From Schistocephalus solidus (lineage: Eukaryota; Platyhelminthes; Cestoda; Diphyllobothriidea; Diphyllobothriidae): a DNA stretch of 64,000 bases. Both the position numbers and the translations under genes were made by a program. Below are positions 26,901 through 38,900 of this stretch, piece after piece (positions within the stretch are counted from its first letter, which is position 1; the number at the start of each line of letters is the position of its first letter). The DNA is taken from contig WEDG01002540.1 in the NCBI GenBank assembly GCA_017591395.1, positions 124,001 to 188,000 of the forward strand, in the 5' to 3' direction. The notes beneath the pieces were generated by a model. The model saw only the letters and a list, made by a program, of their open reading frames with translations, made no database searches and was not told the origin of the DNA.

Positions 26901-29900
26901 CTGGGATAGGGTATGACTGGCTGATCACGGCTAATAAGCCAGAAATGGCCATTCCCATCTCCCTTGACTTTTTCGGTTCCATCTTATCAACAAATATCTC
27001 AAGTCGCTATGCGACTGACCGCAAGGGCTCTAAAGTGAGCTCCAAGGCACAGCGGAAAATCAGTGTTCCTTAACCAGATCGGTGAACACCACACTTTCAT
27101 AGTCCATATTCCCGATCGCAACCGACAAAAAACGGGCCCGTGGCTCAATGGTAGAGTGTTACACTCGATGACCAAAGGTCGCGGTTTCGAATCCCGGCTG
27201 ATCCACACCTGGGATTGGGTATGCCTGGCTGATGACGGCTAATAAGCCAGAAATGGCCAGAAATATATATATAATATGCGTCATGATGCGAGGTTCCGAA
27301 ATCTTATCGCATTCCTCATCTCCCGAAGAAGACGAAGAAGAACTAGCTTGAAACAAGTGCTTCATCGATATTTCTGCGACGTCTTAGATATGAAAATATA
27401 TAAAAAATAAGTTTCAATCTTTTCTGTTTTATCTCCGTTTCTGTAACCGAAAAAATCTCAGCCTGCTTGGTCGTTTCATGTTTCTGCCTTCAGTCATCGG
27501 AACTGCACATCTGGATTTGTTTAAATTTTTCCGAAGAAGTTAGTTCAGTTATGCAAAACATCTTGCGCCACAAAGGGTTACTTGATTACTTACCACGATT
27601 GAGACTGGAGGGCTCAGTAACTGCCAACAGTCCTCGAAGGGGTAGTGAGTGTAAATGAGTTCTCGGGGATCGACTTTGTAGTAGAACATATCAGTCTCGT
27701 ACTGCAGCGTCGCAGCCGCCTTTGCTGTGGTGCTATTAGCGGTGGTCGTCGTGGTGGAGGTGTTTTGACTGCGTAGGGCCAAGCGCTGGGCTGCCCAGGT
27801 GCAGTCAAAGAGGTACCATGTGCCATCCAGACAGGCCGCGTTCCAAGAATGCTGAAGAGAAGCAATTAGCGGCGGAAGAGCTCCAGTTTCCGGGTGGAAG
27901 AGGGGCTCGTTTGGCTGCAATAGTGGTTGGCCAACTTTGTAGTCCACGCTCTTGGCAATGCCGCGCACTGTCACGCAAGGGATACCTGAGTATCGGCACA
28001 TCGATTCAAAGGCCTGTTTACACAATGACAGCAACAGCAAGACATAAGGAACCTTCCTTATATAACAAATGATAAGCTGCATGAGTAAAAAAACACCGAT
28101 TTCGTCTGCAACATGTAAAAAGTCTTTAAAGTCCCCAAAGACTCCACTTGCAACCACGGCGGTTGGTGGGTTTCTGAGTAAGGCATTCATATTTTACGAC
28201 CTGCGGTCAAGTATAGTTGAACATACGTGCAAATAAAATTTTCGGAATTCATTTTGATTAAGTCAATATTTTGCACAACAATATATGGACCAGCTCAGTT
28301 GAAGAAGTCAGCAATGCCAAACCAGTTAACTTTACATGGTTAACCTGTTCTTTCAGGAATATTCGTTATATTATGAGTTTGACTCAACGCCTCAGTATAT
28401 TCGTGACTTTTTTGATATTTCTTTGATAATTTAGGCATATGTAATGTGAAATTCTGAATTTATTTCTTTAAAACAATGCGAGAATTATGAAACTTATGTT
28501 CTGTCGCCTATATTGATTTTATAGAGACTAAATCAGTAACTTGCTTCTCACATAAATAGGGTTAAAAAAGACAAATTGATTTAATGGTGTCCACGACCGT
28601 TGAGTTGCTGCTGCCCGATTTAATCAGGGCAAAATTATTTTAAATTGAATTAATCGTGACAAAGCGTTTAAGTCTTTTGATTATTAATAGAGAAAAAATT
28701 AGTTTAATCAGCACAGAAGCTAATTTTTCATCTACTGGATATGTATTTAAAAATGAATTCATCCCAACAAACCTAAATACATTTACTAAGCTTTGAGGAA
28801 TTTTCACGACAACTAGAATGCTGTTGCATTACCTGCCGAACGAACTGTTACCTTAAGAAGGGATTATTAAGTTAGTTTTAGGTGCTGCTTTCAAAAGTAT
28901 TTGGTGAATACTAGCAGTATATTTATACTGACTTGAGCCAAACGTAAGGCAAAGCGTTTAAAAAGCATGAAGTTTGACGCTACGCATACCGCTGACCTCA
29001 TAACTTGATAGTGATGTTTGAACTGTAGGCGTATTTGAAGTATCCATCTTAAGGCAACTGATTGTGTACTGGTGTCTTTCTGATTAAGTGTACTATAAGC
29101 TTGCAAAAAATATATTCTTCACCTTCAATGCTTCATTACCTTCACCCAACGCAAATCTACATATTTTTACGAAATTCCTCCTGATACAACTGATATATTT
29201 TTACTGCGTCTTGCTTTACGGAGTTGTTTTTATAAAATAGCCTTCCTTCTGGCTGATAGCTAATGTGAACGCACATCTTCACAAGCGTGATCTCATGATA
29301 TTTGACCATTCTCAAAGGGAACTAGGAGTTAGTAGGGATAGGATGAAATGGCGAATGGTTGAGAACACCCTAAAAGAATACTCAGTGTAAAGAATTTTCA
29401 AATGCATCATACTGCAGGTAAACTTGGTCAGCCGAAACAATAACGCTTATTGCACTGTCCGTTGGCGGCTTTTTTAACAGACCATAGAGGGTGCCCCATT
29501 CAACTTCGCAACTATTTTTGTTTACTATTTTTCAACGTCTGAAAAAAAAGAGTTCGGTGTTCCTACTATCCTCAAAGTTGCAACAAGTAGTGTTAGCCAA
29601 ACAATTCACGTTCGTACTGAAAGTAGTAGAAAACCTTTCCAAAACTTTCTTAGAAACGCCACTATTACCATCTTAATTTGTCCAAAATAGCTGCTTGTCT
29701 ACCGACTAAACGTGCTCAAATGAAGTAAAGATGATCAAGTCAGATTTTTTGACCACACTGATGCAGCCATTTGTTTATGAGAGCAAGAAATTGAGGCATT
29801 AATCTACGTTTAAAAGCACAGTTGATGATTTGCAAAAGTAATTTTAAACAAATTGATCATGAGGCTGCATGTGACTCAAATGATAAATCACCTTTCATAC

Positions 29901-32900
29901 TTACAGCAAGTTCTCTTCTATCTGCCACAGATTTTGTAACTTCATCCATGCACACTGTAATTTTGAATAGAAATCTTGAGGTCCCGTCTTCAGGGCGTAT
30001 GTTTATCATATAGTGACACTGTGAACAATTACAATTACAAGACCTTATTCAGAAAATCCAAGTTTTAAATACATAAAATTCAAGCAGTTGACTTCGACTA
30101 GGTCCGCCGTGTGCCTCGTAGCAATGTGGACGCAATGACCGTGAATTTTACGTGATATAGTTTTTTACGGATAGTAGACTAGCGCAACATCTACTGCACT
30201 CTCTCCTCTTCTCCCAACTGCGTTCTGTATCGTTGTCTTAAGCAAGAATATCAGATGTGTAAAGGGTAGAACTGACCTGCGCGGCGCGAAGCCGCAACCA
30301 AGCGCACCATCATACATCCTTCATATGTGCTTTATTTGTTGAGTGCACATTTTTAACACGCTTGCCGAGTCTTGACGTAGCTTCTAATACAGCAGATGTA
30401 TTGTATGGCCCATTTGTGAAGCCCACGTATCAATTAAATTATCATTAATAACTATCGTTTGGATAAAAAATCTAAATAAAATAATTTTTGTTCTTTAAGA
30501 TAGTAGAAAAAAGGTATGTCTCTGTCAACTTTGTGTTACTATAGGCCAAATAAAACAGTAATGTGGATATTTCAAGTGTTGTTGTTGTTATGTGTTATTG
30601 TTGAGTGTGCACCAAAAATACCAAAGTAAAGGCCAGTATTGCAGAAAAATATTTATATCTACTGCTAAATTTCATTAAGTTTTTTTAAATCATTCTCAGC
30701 TGAAATTCTTTAACAAACTGGGATAATTAATACATGTGTTTCACTGTCCACTTTGAAGTTTGCAATATTGGGAACGCGAAAATGCTCTAAGCCGCCGGGC
30801 TTCACTGCGAAGGCAACCCTTACATAGGGTGTAGTAGACGCTACACATGATACATTCCCATATGAGCCGAAATTTTTCAATACATAAACTTGCTCTGTCT
30901 TTATGTTCCGGGCCTTACTGGTTGCTATATAATGAAGGAATTTCGAAGATATAATAAGTGAAAATGTGCTTCTTAAACGGATTAATCAAATGGAGCAGAT
31001 CCCTGTCCCACATATCACAGAAGATTCCGTTGAGTAGCCTGCTTCTGTAAGGACTATTCTATATGCGTATTTACAAAACTTAATTGTAAAACCTTTACGT
31101 CAAATACTAAGGATAAGCTCTGGTTGTAAATAGAATACCGCTGCATGTGGCAATCGTGTTGGACTTTTTTCCTTAACGTATTTTCTGTGTCTAGTTTATT
31201 GTATGAGCTCGAGAAAAAAAACCGTCTTTGAAATTAAGGTAATACAAGCAGCTGAAAAAGAAATACGGCAGATAAGATACATTTTTGAGGGTCACTATAT
31301 CTAAGATAATCCATCCATTTTAATGCAGGTTTTTAAAGGAATATTTTAATGTTTAAGGTGTAAGCTATAAATGCAAACACGTGCGTCGGTCTTTAGTTTT
31401 TGTCGTTGACCAGGTCAAATTATGAGGCATGTACTTACTGAGTCTAACTCGCCCCAACTGTAGTAAGCTTTAATAGACATATCTTAACTAGAAACAGGCT
31501 TTGTATGTTACCGTATGGCTGACGATAGCGCCGAGTATAAACGAGAGCAGTAATATACATCTGATGCCGTATTTCTGATTCTTTTTACATAACTATCCGA
31601 TACAACACGGCTTTGTGTGAAATTCAAAGCTATTATAGTTACGGTTAGGGCTAAGATCAAGGGAAAATTTAAGGTAAGGATATGGATGACGTGTGGGATT
31701 AAAATTAAGCTTTGAATTAACGTTAGGATTAAGGTTTGCACGAGGCTTAATATTAGGGCTAGAGTTAGAGCACGCGAATATTTGGCATTTCTGGAATTAA
31801 GCGCAAGCAAACCAGTAGTCCTAGATGAATAGTCATTCGCGTCTTCCGCTCTCTCTAATACCTTTTTTCACAAGTGGGCTTCTGAAATAAAACTGCAATT
31901 TTCCTTTTTTCATTCATCGCGAATCCCTTTTTTTGTCTATCATAGCACTTGGACCACATTCGTTAGCAGAAGACAGCTGACTCCTTTATGTGCTTGAATT
32001 ATACTTATAAGGCCGGCCGTTATTGAAAATACGAGCACCGTTTTAAAGGTTATAGAGACTGGCGTAAGGTGCGCATCAAATTTTGCAGGATCGTATTAGA
32101 CATCAACAAGTCAAGTCTGCGATCATTATGTTAAAATTGTGATCTTTTCCCGTAAATTCGATCAAAAGTCATAGTGAATACTGATACGAATTCATAATTA
32201 ACTTGGCGAATTATAAAGGCAGTTAAAAAGCGAGGAATAATCATGGTTGACAATTAGAACTTACACTAAATGACGGTATAGGCGACATAGCTGTCATCTA
32301 CCCCCTTCCTCTGGAAAATTTTAAAAGTCTTGTGTATTTGAGAATTATTTTTCTCCCGAACTTGAAAAGATGCATTAGCTCACGTTTCCTCTATTCTGCC
32401 AGAAAAACCTGGGTTTTCCTTCTTTCAGGCACTATCCAAGTTTTTCCCTTAATTTTAACATGTCAGCTTGCGCTTGTTAAACTCCTTGAGTCTCGTATAA
32501 ACCGTTTTATTGATTAGTCCCATGATGACTAACTTAATCCCTACTCTTAGGGGTTATGTTAGAGCATTCTGCATTTAAAATAGAGTTCTATCCTGTTTAA
32601 TAAGCTTCTCTTATGTTTTTTTGTATTCCAGACAAGCTCGGTTAATAAAACGTGGATGGAAAAATTACGCTTTTTCCAAAAATATATTTCACACCAGACA
32701 TAAATACGTTATGAGGCGTCTGCTCATCTTGATACGTCTCAACAATCTAACAACAATAAACCCGGAATATTGGACCCTCTGCTTATTTTAAAAAACCCCT
32801 TTTTGACTACTGTCGGCGCGCAAGCTGTCAGCAGAAGCTGTTTTAAAAATACGGCATTCATGCTCGCCTTAAGGGAGTTAAGGATTATCTATTAAAAGAG

Positions 32901-35900
32901 TTTGAGTGTCCAATTTGTTTGATAAAATTTTCCCTTCCATTGCATCCCCTTTTCTAAATTTTTAAAAATAGTTTTACTCCCTAACAAACAACACCATTTC
33001 ATTTAAAAGTAACTCTGAATCAAGGACATAATTATTATCTGTGCTACCAGTGATTCTACCTTTCCTTCCAGTTACTATTCACAATCACCAAGCTTTTATT
33101 TCCTCTGTCATTTGCTGGTTCAGAATATCGTATACGATAGTTGCATGTTTATATACATGCTTGTACCCGTTTGTACCCATCAAATTTAACTGTCTTTGCG
33201 TCGCACAGTCAACATCACTTCTGTCTTCACCTAGTCGTACATTCTGGCTCTATGTCTTTCAATTCAGTAACTTATTTTGCCTAATCGCTCGAGGCTTACA
33301 GAATGAGTTTATTCTAATATTATGACAACATTTTCTCGTGATTTTTTCAGACATTTACGTTTTTACAATAAAACCAGATACAGCACTTTCTGCACCCATG
33401 GCGTCATGGTCTCCTTTGCTTCCTAATGTCTAGGTTGCTGTAAATAGATATGGATGTTTCCCGTCCACTGCTCTGTCTCCGAGTCGTTCTGCTTAGGGCT
33501 TGCCAAAGTCAACACCCGAGTGTAGCTTTTTCGGTCAAAATGATTCATATCTTGAAGATTATTTCTGTTGGCGTATCCAGTTTGTTCAATCTTCAATCGG
33601 AAGTCCATTCTTCCTCTTCTTCTTTATAATTGTGCATCATGCCCAATTACTTATGGTTACCCATCCTTACGCATAACTATTGCGATCTGAGCTCATCCGA
33701 AGACTGATTAGGTGCATAGCAAGCTAGTAATATGTTCCTTGGTTGAAGTGTTGGACACTAGGTTTAAGAAAACATTTGTAAGAAGGGTTTTCATCTTGTC
33801 TCAGGCAGGTCATCATAAAAATATCTTCTGTATAAGATTCGGGGCTAGATTTTATGCATTCTTTGCATTTACTAACTATAAATTCTGCATTGGCTAAAAT
33901 TCTTTGCAAATACCTCACATTTTCATGTCCTTTAGTGGTATTCCGCCCCATGTTTGTAAATTTCACCTTCAGGACAAATTCCTTCTCTTGAAAAAAGTTT
34001 GCGTTATCTTATTTAATTCACATTGAAGTTCCTGGTGCACTCGCTCATGCTTAGTTTGATTTTTTATGGATCTCTGTATACTCTGAATGTAATTTTATTC
34101 CCATTCATATTGAAATTTACTTATTATGCTGGACATTTAAGTTCTTGTGGCGTGGGTTAGTGCATACTGTGACAGTTTATAAGTCTGTATGCGATGACTT
34201 ATCCTATGCTCTCCAACTGGCATTCCTTTCCTTTACTGAAAAGCAGATTTTCGTTTTGAAATTTATCTTTTGCATAGTATCTTAAGTTTATTATGTCTCC
34301 TAATTTATTTTGGTAGTTAACACAGCATGAGGGAATTTTTCACACATCAGATAGGTTGCTGATGAATTCCTCCTTTTGTGGATCAGCCTCTTCACAACGA
34401 ACTAGTTTGCGTGAATCGAATCTGTCCAACTCAGTTTGGCCGCCGTCAAATCTATAGAGGTGAAGAAGCATATAAATTTTAGCTCGACTAGTAGTGGCAC
34501 ATTTGTTTTCGTCTGAAAGATCTAAAATGAGATAACGGAGATTAACTTGTAATCAAAGCCAGTGCAGATTATTCTGATATGTTTTGTCTGCTCACGGTTG
34601 AGTCATTCGTATTTTACCAGTGGTGATTTGAGAAAGTTTGAGCTGAAACAGTATGCACGATTATCTCAGAATCAAATTAAATATCGGTTATCACTGTTAT
34701 TCAGACATTCAGGTACGTATTTTGACCTAACGCTCCCTAACTGGATTGTGCTTAAACAATCATTTCATTTCTATCGCACCAACAGTGCAACGCAACTTTC
34801 CGGCGATGGGAATGAGGTAGAAAGGGTGGACTTGGCTACATTTCAATGGAGGAAGACAGGTGCTGCACCTCGGTTAAATATGCATTTAATAAGAAGAATA
34901 GTTAAAAGATAAATAAAAAATATGATGGCAGATGGACTCTAATAACTACAGTATTTGAAGGAAACTTTTCAACCCTATCTGTAGTCCAGATTTTTCATTT
35001 TTGGTGATCACTTTCCCGATAGTGCTTCGTCATCGCATTAACTTCAACCAAGGTAAAAACTCAACGGGATTGCTACTTGCTCAACATAATCTACGCAATT
35101 TGAATTGCCTAAATATTTTGACTGGTTTTAGCTTTTTTCGTTGGCAGACTCTTAGTTCATCAATTTCACTTCTAGGTATGTTCGGTGTTTGAACTTTGTT
35201 GAGGCTTCTATGTTTGAGTCAGAACTTTAAGTGGTATTTTTTATATCTTGACTAGCACATAGCTCACCATCTATTTCAAGGAACGATAAAGACAACGTCC
35301 CTACAGAATACCGGCTATGCAATAATTTGAGTGTCATGAGGTCCATTTAAGGCGATTATTTACTGCCGGACGTCCAAGCATCAGACTTTGCATCTGAAAT
35401 TTACTACGATTAAACTACCTCAAACATTATAATTACTCATTTTCGTACTGATTTCATGCTCATTTTCCATCCAATTCTCAACATTAGAGCTTAAAAAGGA
35501 GCTTATGCAAAGCTTTTTATATTTGTTTGTAAATAATGGGAAGTTTTTAACATTAATCGTTGGTAAGTTTTACAGCGATTTTTAAACTTAAATATGAACC
35601 GTAAATTGTCAACTCGTAAATCGTGCAAATTTTGATTTTATTGATTTAGATATAGTAACGTGAAAACCATCAATTTAATTATGTTCTATGTTTATTGAAA
35701 TTCATATGAACAGAATGCCAGCAGATGTTGGTAAGTGACAGATAAAGCTAGGACGAAAGTTTTGAACACAATTCCTGAAAAAACGGACGTAGCGTAGAAT
35801 GGCTCACCAGTTCATATAATTATTACAAATATGTATGCGAGTTTGACCGTCGTAGTTTCAATCATGTTAACCATGTTCTCCAGAGAATGGTGGTGCAGGG

Positions 35901-38900
35901 ACGGTGAGCTGCGCAGGGACGGTGACCTGCGTTATAGTGAGAGCAGTCGTGCACTGCATCTACCTCACTCTGTTCCAAATACATATAGCACGCTATAAAT
36001 AAATGCTTTAATTTTGTTTATTTAGTTTAGTTAATTTAGTTTATCAATTGATATTCATGTTATATTGCTCACATATTTATCGAACTAAATTCATCCTGGC
36101 AGAGATAATAATAAAAGTGCACCCGGGGATTAATATCATCGGTGATTTCCTCGATATTCATGAGTTAACCCGCTATAGTGTTAAATTATTTCACTTTCCA
36201 GAACCATTTTTAGGTCATTATAGCTGCAGTGTATTTTGCTTCTAGTCAAGTTTACTCTAAATTATTTGACAATTTTTTGGGAAAATTGGCAAAAAAGACA
36301 ATATGAGATAAAAGTTTCACTTCCAGCTATTTACGGACTTTGAGATCAGACTAAACACTCAATTCCTCGTTATTGAATACGTTGAATATTTTTCGCACAT
36401 ATCCAAAAATAGTCGTTTTTTGGCTAGCGTACATCCACTTCGCTAACTTTACAAGAAGTCGCTGCGCCTTTGATATTTTACGGCTAGCTACCGTTGAATT
36501 ATTTACTCTTCACCTCAAAATGATTAAAAGCAACTAAACAAGTCAATATTACAAAAAATGGACTTTATAACACTCCGTTGAGCGTTTTTCATGGTCGTGT
36601 TGCTTGCCCCTCACAGTCTTAATCTTCAATAAACACGACACGTGAAAAACATACTACGAGCACAATTGTTAATGGAGGGAAGAGGTTTTCATATATTTAC
36701 ATTTAGAGCACGTTTTTTGCCTGGTTTCTTTCAGAAAACAAACATTTAGTGTTTTATAATAATTAAAATGGGATCTTATGCTTATGGATACTCGCCTTTT
36801 TATATCTGAGGAGAGAGGAGGACGAGTTGGAAATAAAAGCACAGAGGAGAAGGAAAGAAGACTATACCACACTTCTTGTTTATCTAATTATCTAGACGGT
36901 CGTATTTTACTCAGAAAATTAGTGAATCCAAAAAATTCAAAGCAAGAAAAAAAACATCCCAACACCTACCTGAACGTAGTTTGCAGTTCCGGCTGCCAGT
37001 TTAGGCAAAATAACGTCTGGAGAGTCCAGCGAATGATCCTGCTTACTCTTCTTCGCTTTCGGTCTATCAACAGCCTCCGATGCTGGGAACGGGATTTCGT
37101 CTGGAGACTTGGAGCACAGCCAGCTAAAGATGGCTCTCACCTTCTCTTCATCTGTATTTAACCCACGCAATGTGATTAAATGATAATAGAGGTCAGTCCA
37201 ACAGCTTGGTTTTGCCTCACCCAAAGCTAGGCTTCGCGCCTTGGAATCCACAGGCTGCTCTGTATGCGGCTTTGCTAACAGATTATGCACATCGGCCGCT
37301 GCTCTGCAAGAATTCGAATCTATCGGAGGTTGATAGTGGCCTTCTTTGTCCTTTTTTTGACAGTGGTGCCGTGACAGGAAGTTTAAATTCGGCAGGCGCC
37401 GCAGACAGAAAAACTATCGGTTTTCTAACATGGTTCTCCGTGGTTGGTGCTGCTTGTTGCTGGCAGACCACCGTCGTCTCAACGACATCTCCTGTTGGTC
37501 GAAAAAATGGGTTAAAAAATGCTAGAATCCAAACTCTCGCAAGATAAAATAACTGATCTCACTAAATTATTCCGCACAGAATGTTGAATACCGTGTTTAA
37601 GTTGAAATTACGAAAAATGTGTCAGTGTAATCTTAGGCTACGCACACTTAACAACAAGTGCTTTTCTCTTGAACTCACTGTATGTGAAGTTTTGTAGTCC
37701 ATCTGGAGAATATTTCTGTTAATTATCCTTAAGTTTGCCGGATAAAATGGCTTACTTTAAATGTTACCTTTGTATGCAGTGTTTCAGATCCCTGAACGTA
37801 AATAACTGTGCTAGATTAATCCACGAGATTAAATAAACTTGGTTTTGAAAAATCCTTTTGGCGCCCTAGCATTATGATAAGTGGTGAACACATAATGATT
37901 TATTCTAGGGCTTCAAGTGATTTAACAAGAACTAAAAAGGGAATAAATTTGTATTCTAATGTTTCCAAGGCTGCACAAAACAAAATGCTTCAGTGAACTC
38001 GCTAAATATGAAAGTATATTTTGACTCCTTTTGGGTAAGACACAAATTTTTTTCCCGAAAATTTAACAAATATTAATTCAGAGTTTTGCGTATATATAAA
38101 CTTCTGTATTACAATCCGTGGATTTTTATTAGTGAAATGCTATTAACTTATCCTTAAAAATGGCAAGATGTGTGACTCCCTATTTATTGTGCGTTTTCTT
38201 ATATACGCTCGACTTTTTAAGGAGAAGTTTTAGATTCGCTGGAAAATATGTTACGAACTGGCCTGAACTTTCCAAGGTGTTTATTCTTCCTTTTGAATTC
38301 GGGATGATTTATGTATGTCAAGCATACCACTTATCACTAAGCTCCTAGTCTGACTATAATCCCGCTAAAGTTTTTGACTAACATCTCAAATTTCCATATA
38401 TTTTTCACAATTAAATTTAAAAATTTGCCCGTTTGTCATCAAGTATACTGCAAATAGCAAAATCCTGACTTTTTAAAGGTACTGCTTTTTTACTTTCTGG
38501 CGAAGATTTGCTGAAAAGCTTTTAGTACTAAACGATCGTAAGACTGCAAATGGATGACAAGCGTCGTCAAATTAGCAGGGTGTCTGAGGCTTAGCAACTT
38601 ACGTAAGCCTTTTTAATTTCCTCTCACGTATATTCCTTTTTTTTATTTAGACTTGTGAGTTTATGAACAGTAGTAATTTGCTTTATAGATACCCTTTATT
38701 CACTTACTGCAAAGACATTTCAGCAAGGGATTTTGTGACATTTTGTGACTTTTTGCTGCTGGTGACATATGTTAAGTGCTAGAAGGGAAAATTGACAGCA
38801 GATTTGTGGATATATCACTTAATAAATCTCTCAAATACTATATATTCAAACTCTTAATCTGTCACTTCACTAAAAGGACAGTCAATGATCTGCTTTGCTT

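Larger units (their letters stand above)
21793..27593 (-). other. intron 5 of the KY-like gene
   Basis: 5.8 kb. Holds a CT microsatellite (24.82 kb), a C/T-rich stretch at 24.8-25.5 kb with chance frames on both strands, a weak telomere-like stretch on the minus strand (25,766-25,850), and the tandem SINE array (26.36-27.26 kb). Confidence 0.75.
28014..36969 (-). other. intron 4 of the KY-like gene
   Basis: 9.0 kb, AT-rich. Contains a telomere-like block (31.6-31.8 kb) and an 18-bp duplication (35.89 kb). A GC-rich patch near 30,280-30,310 is too short to classify. The 116-codon plus frame at 34,562-34,912 shows no family similarity and looks like chance. No gene supported. Confidence 0.7.

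Noticed and set aside
26381..27208. Similar 69-codon minus frames that look like a duplicated small gene
   Set aside because: They are translations of the tandem SINE units; similarity follows from the DNA repeat.
28020..28190. Upstream extension of exon 5 (MNALLRNPP onward) as an extra exon
   Set aside because: No acceptor and donor pair fits the phases, and exon 4 joins exon 5 directly to give the expected NYVQ-AFESMC family sequence.
31508..31810. 100-codon minus frame of LIL/LTL repeats, membrane-protein-like
   Set aside because: It is a translation of the degenerate telomere-like repeat on the other strand.
34562..34912. 116-codon plus frame in intron 4
   Set aside because: No recognisable motif, AT-rich codon use like the surroundings, no splice context.
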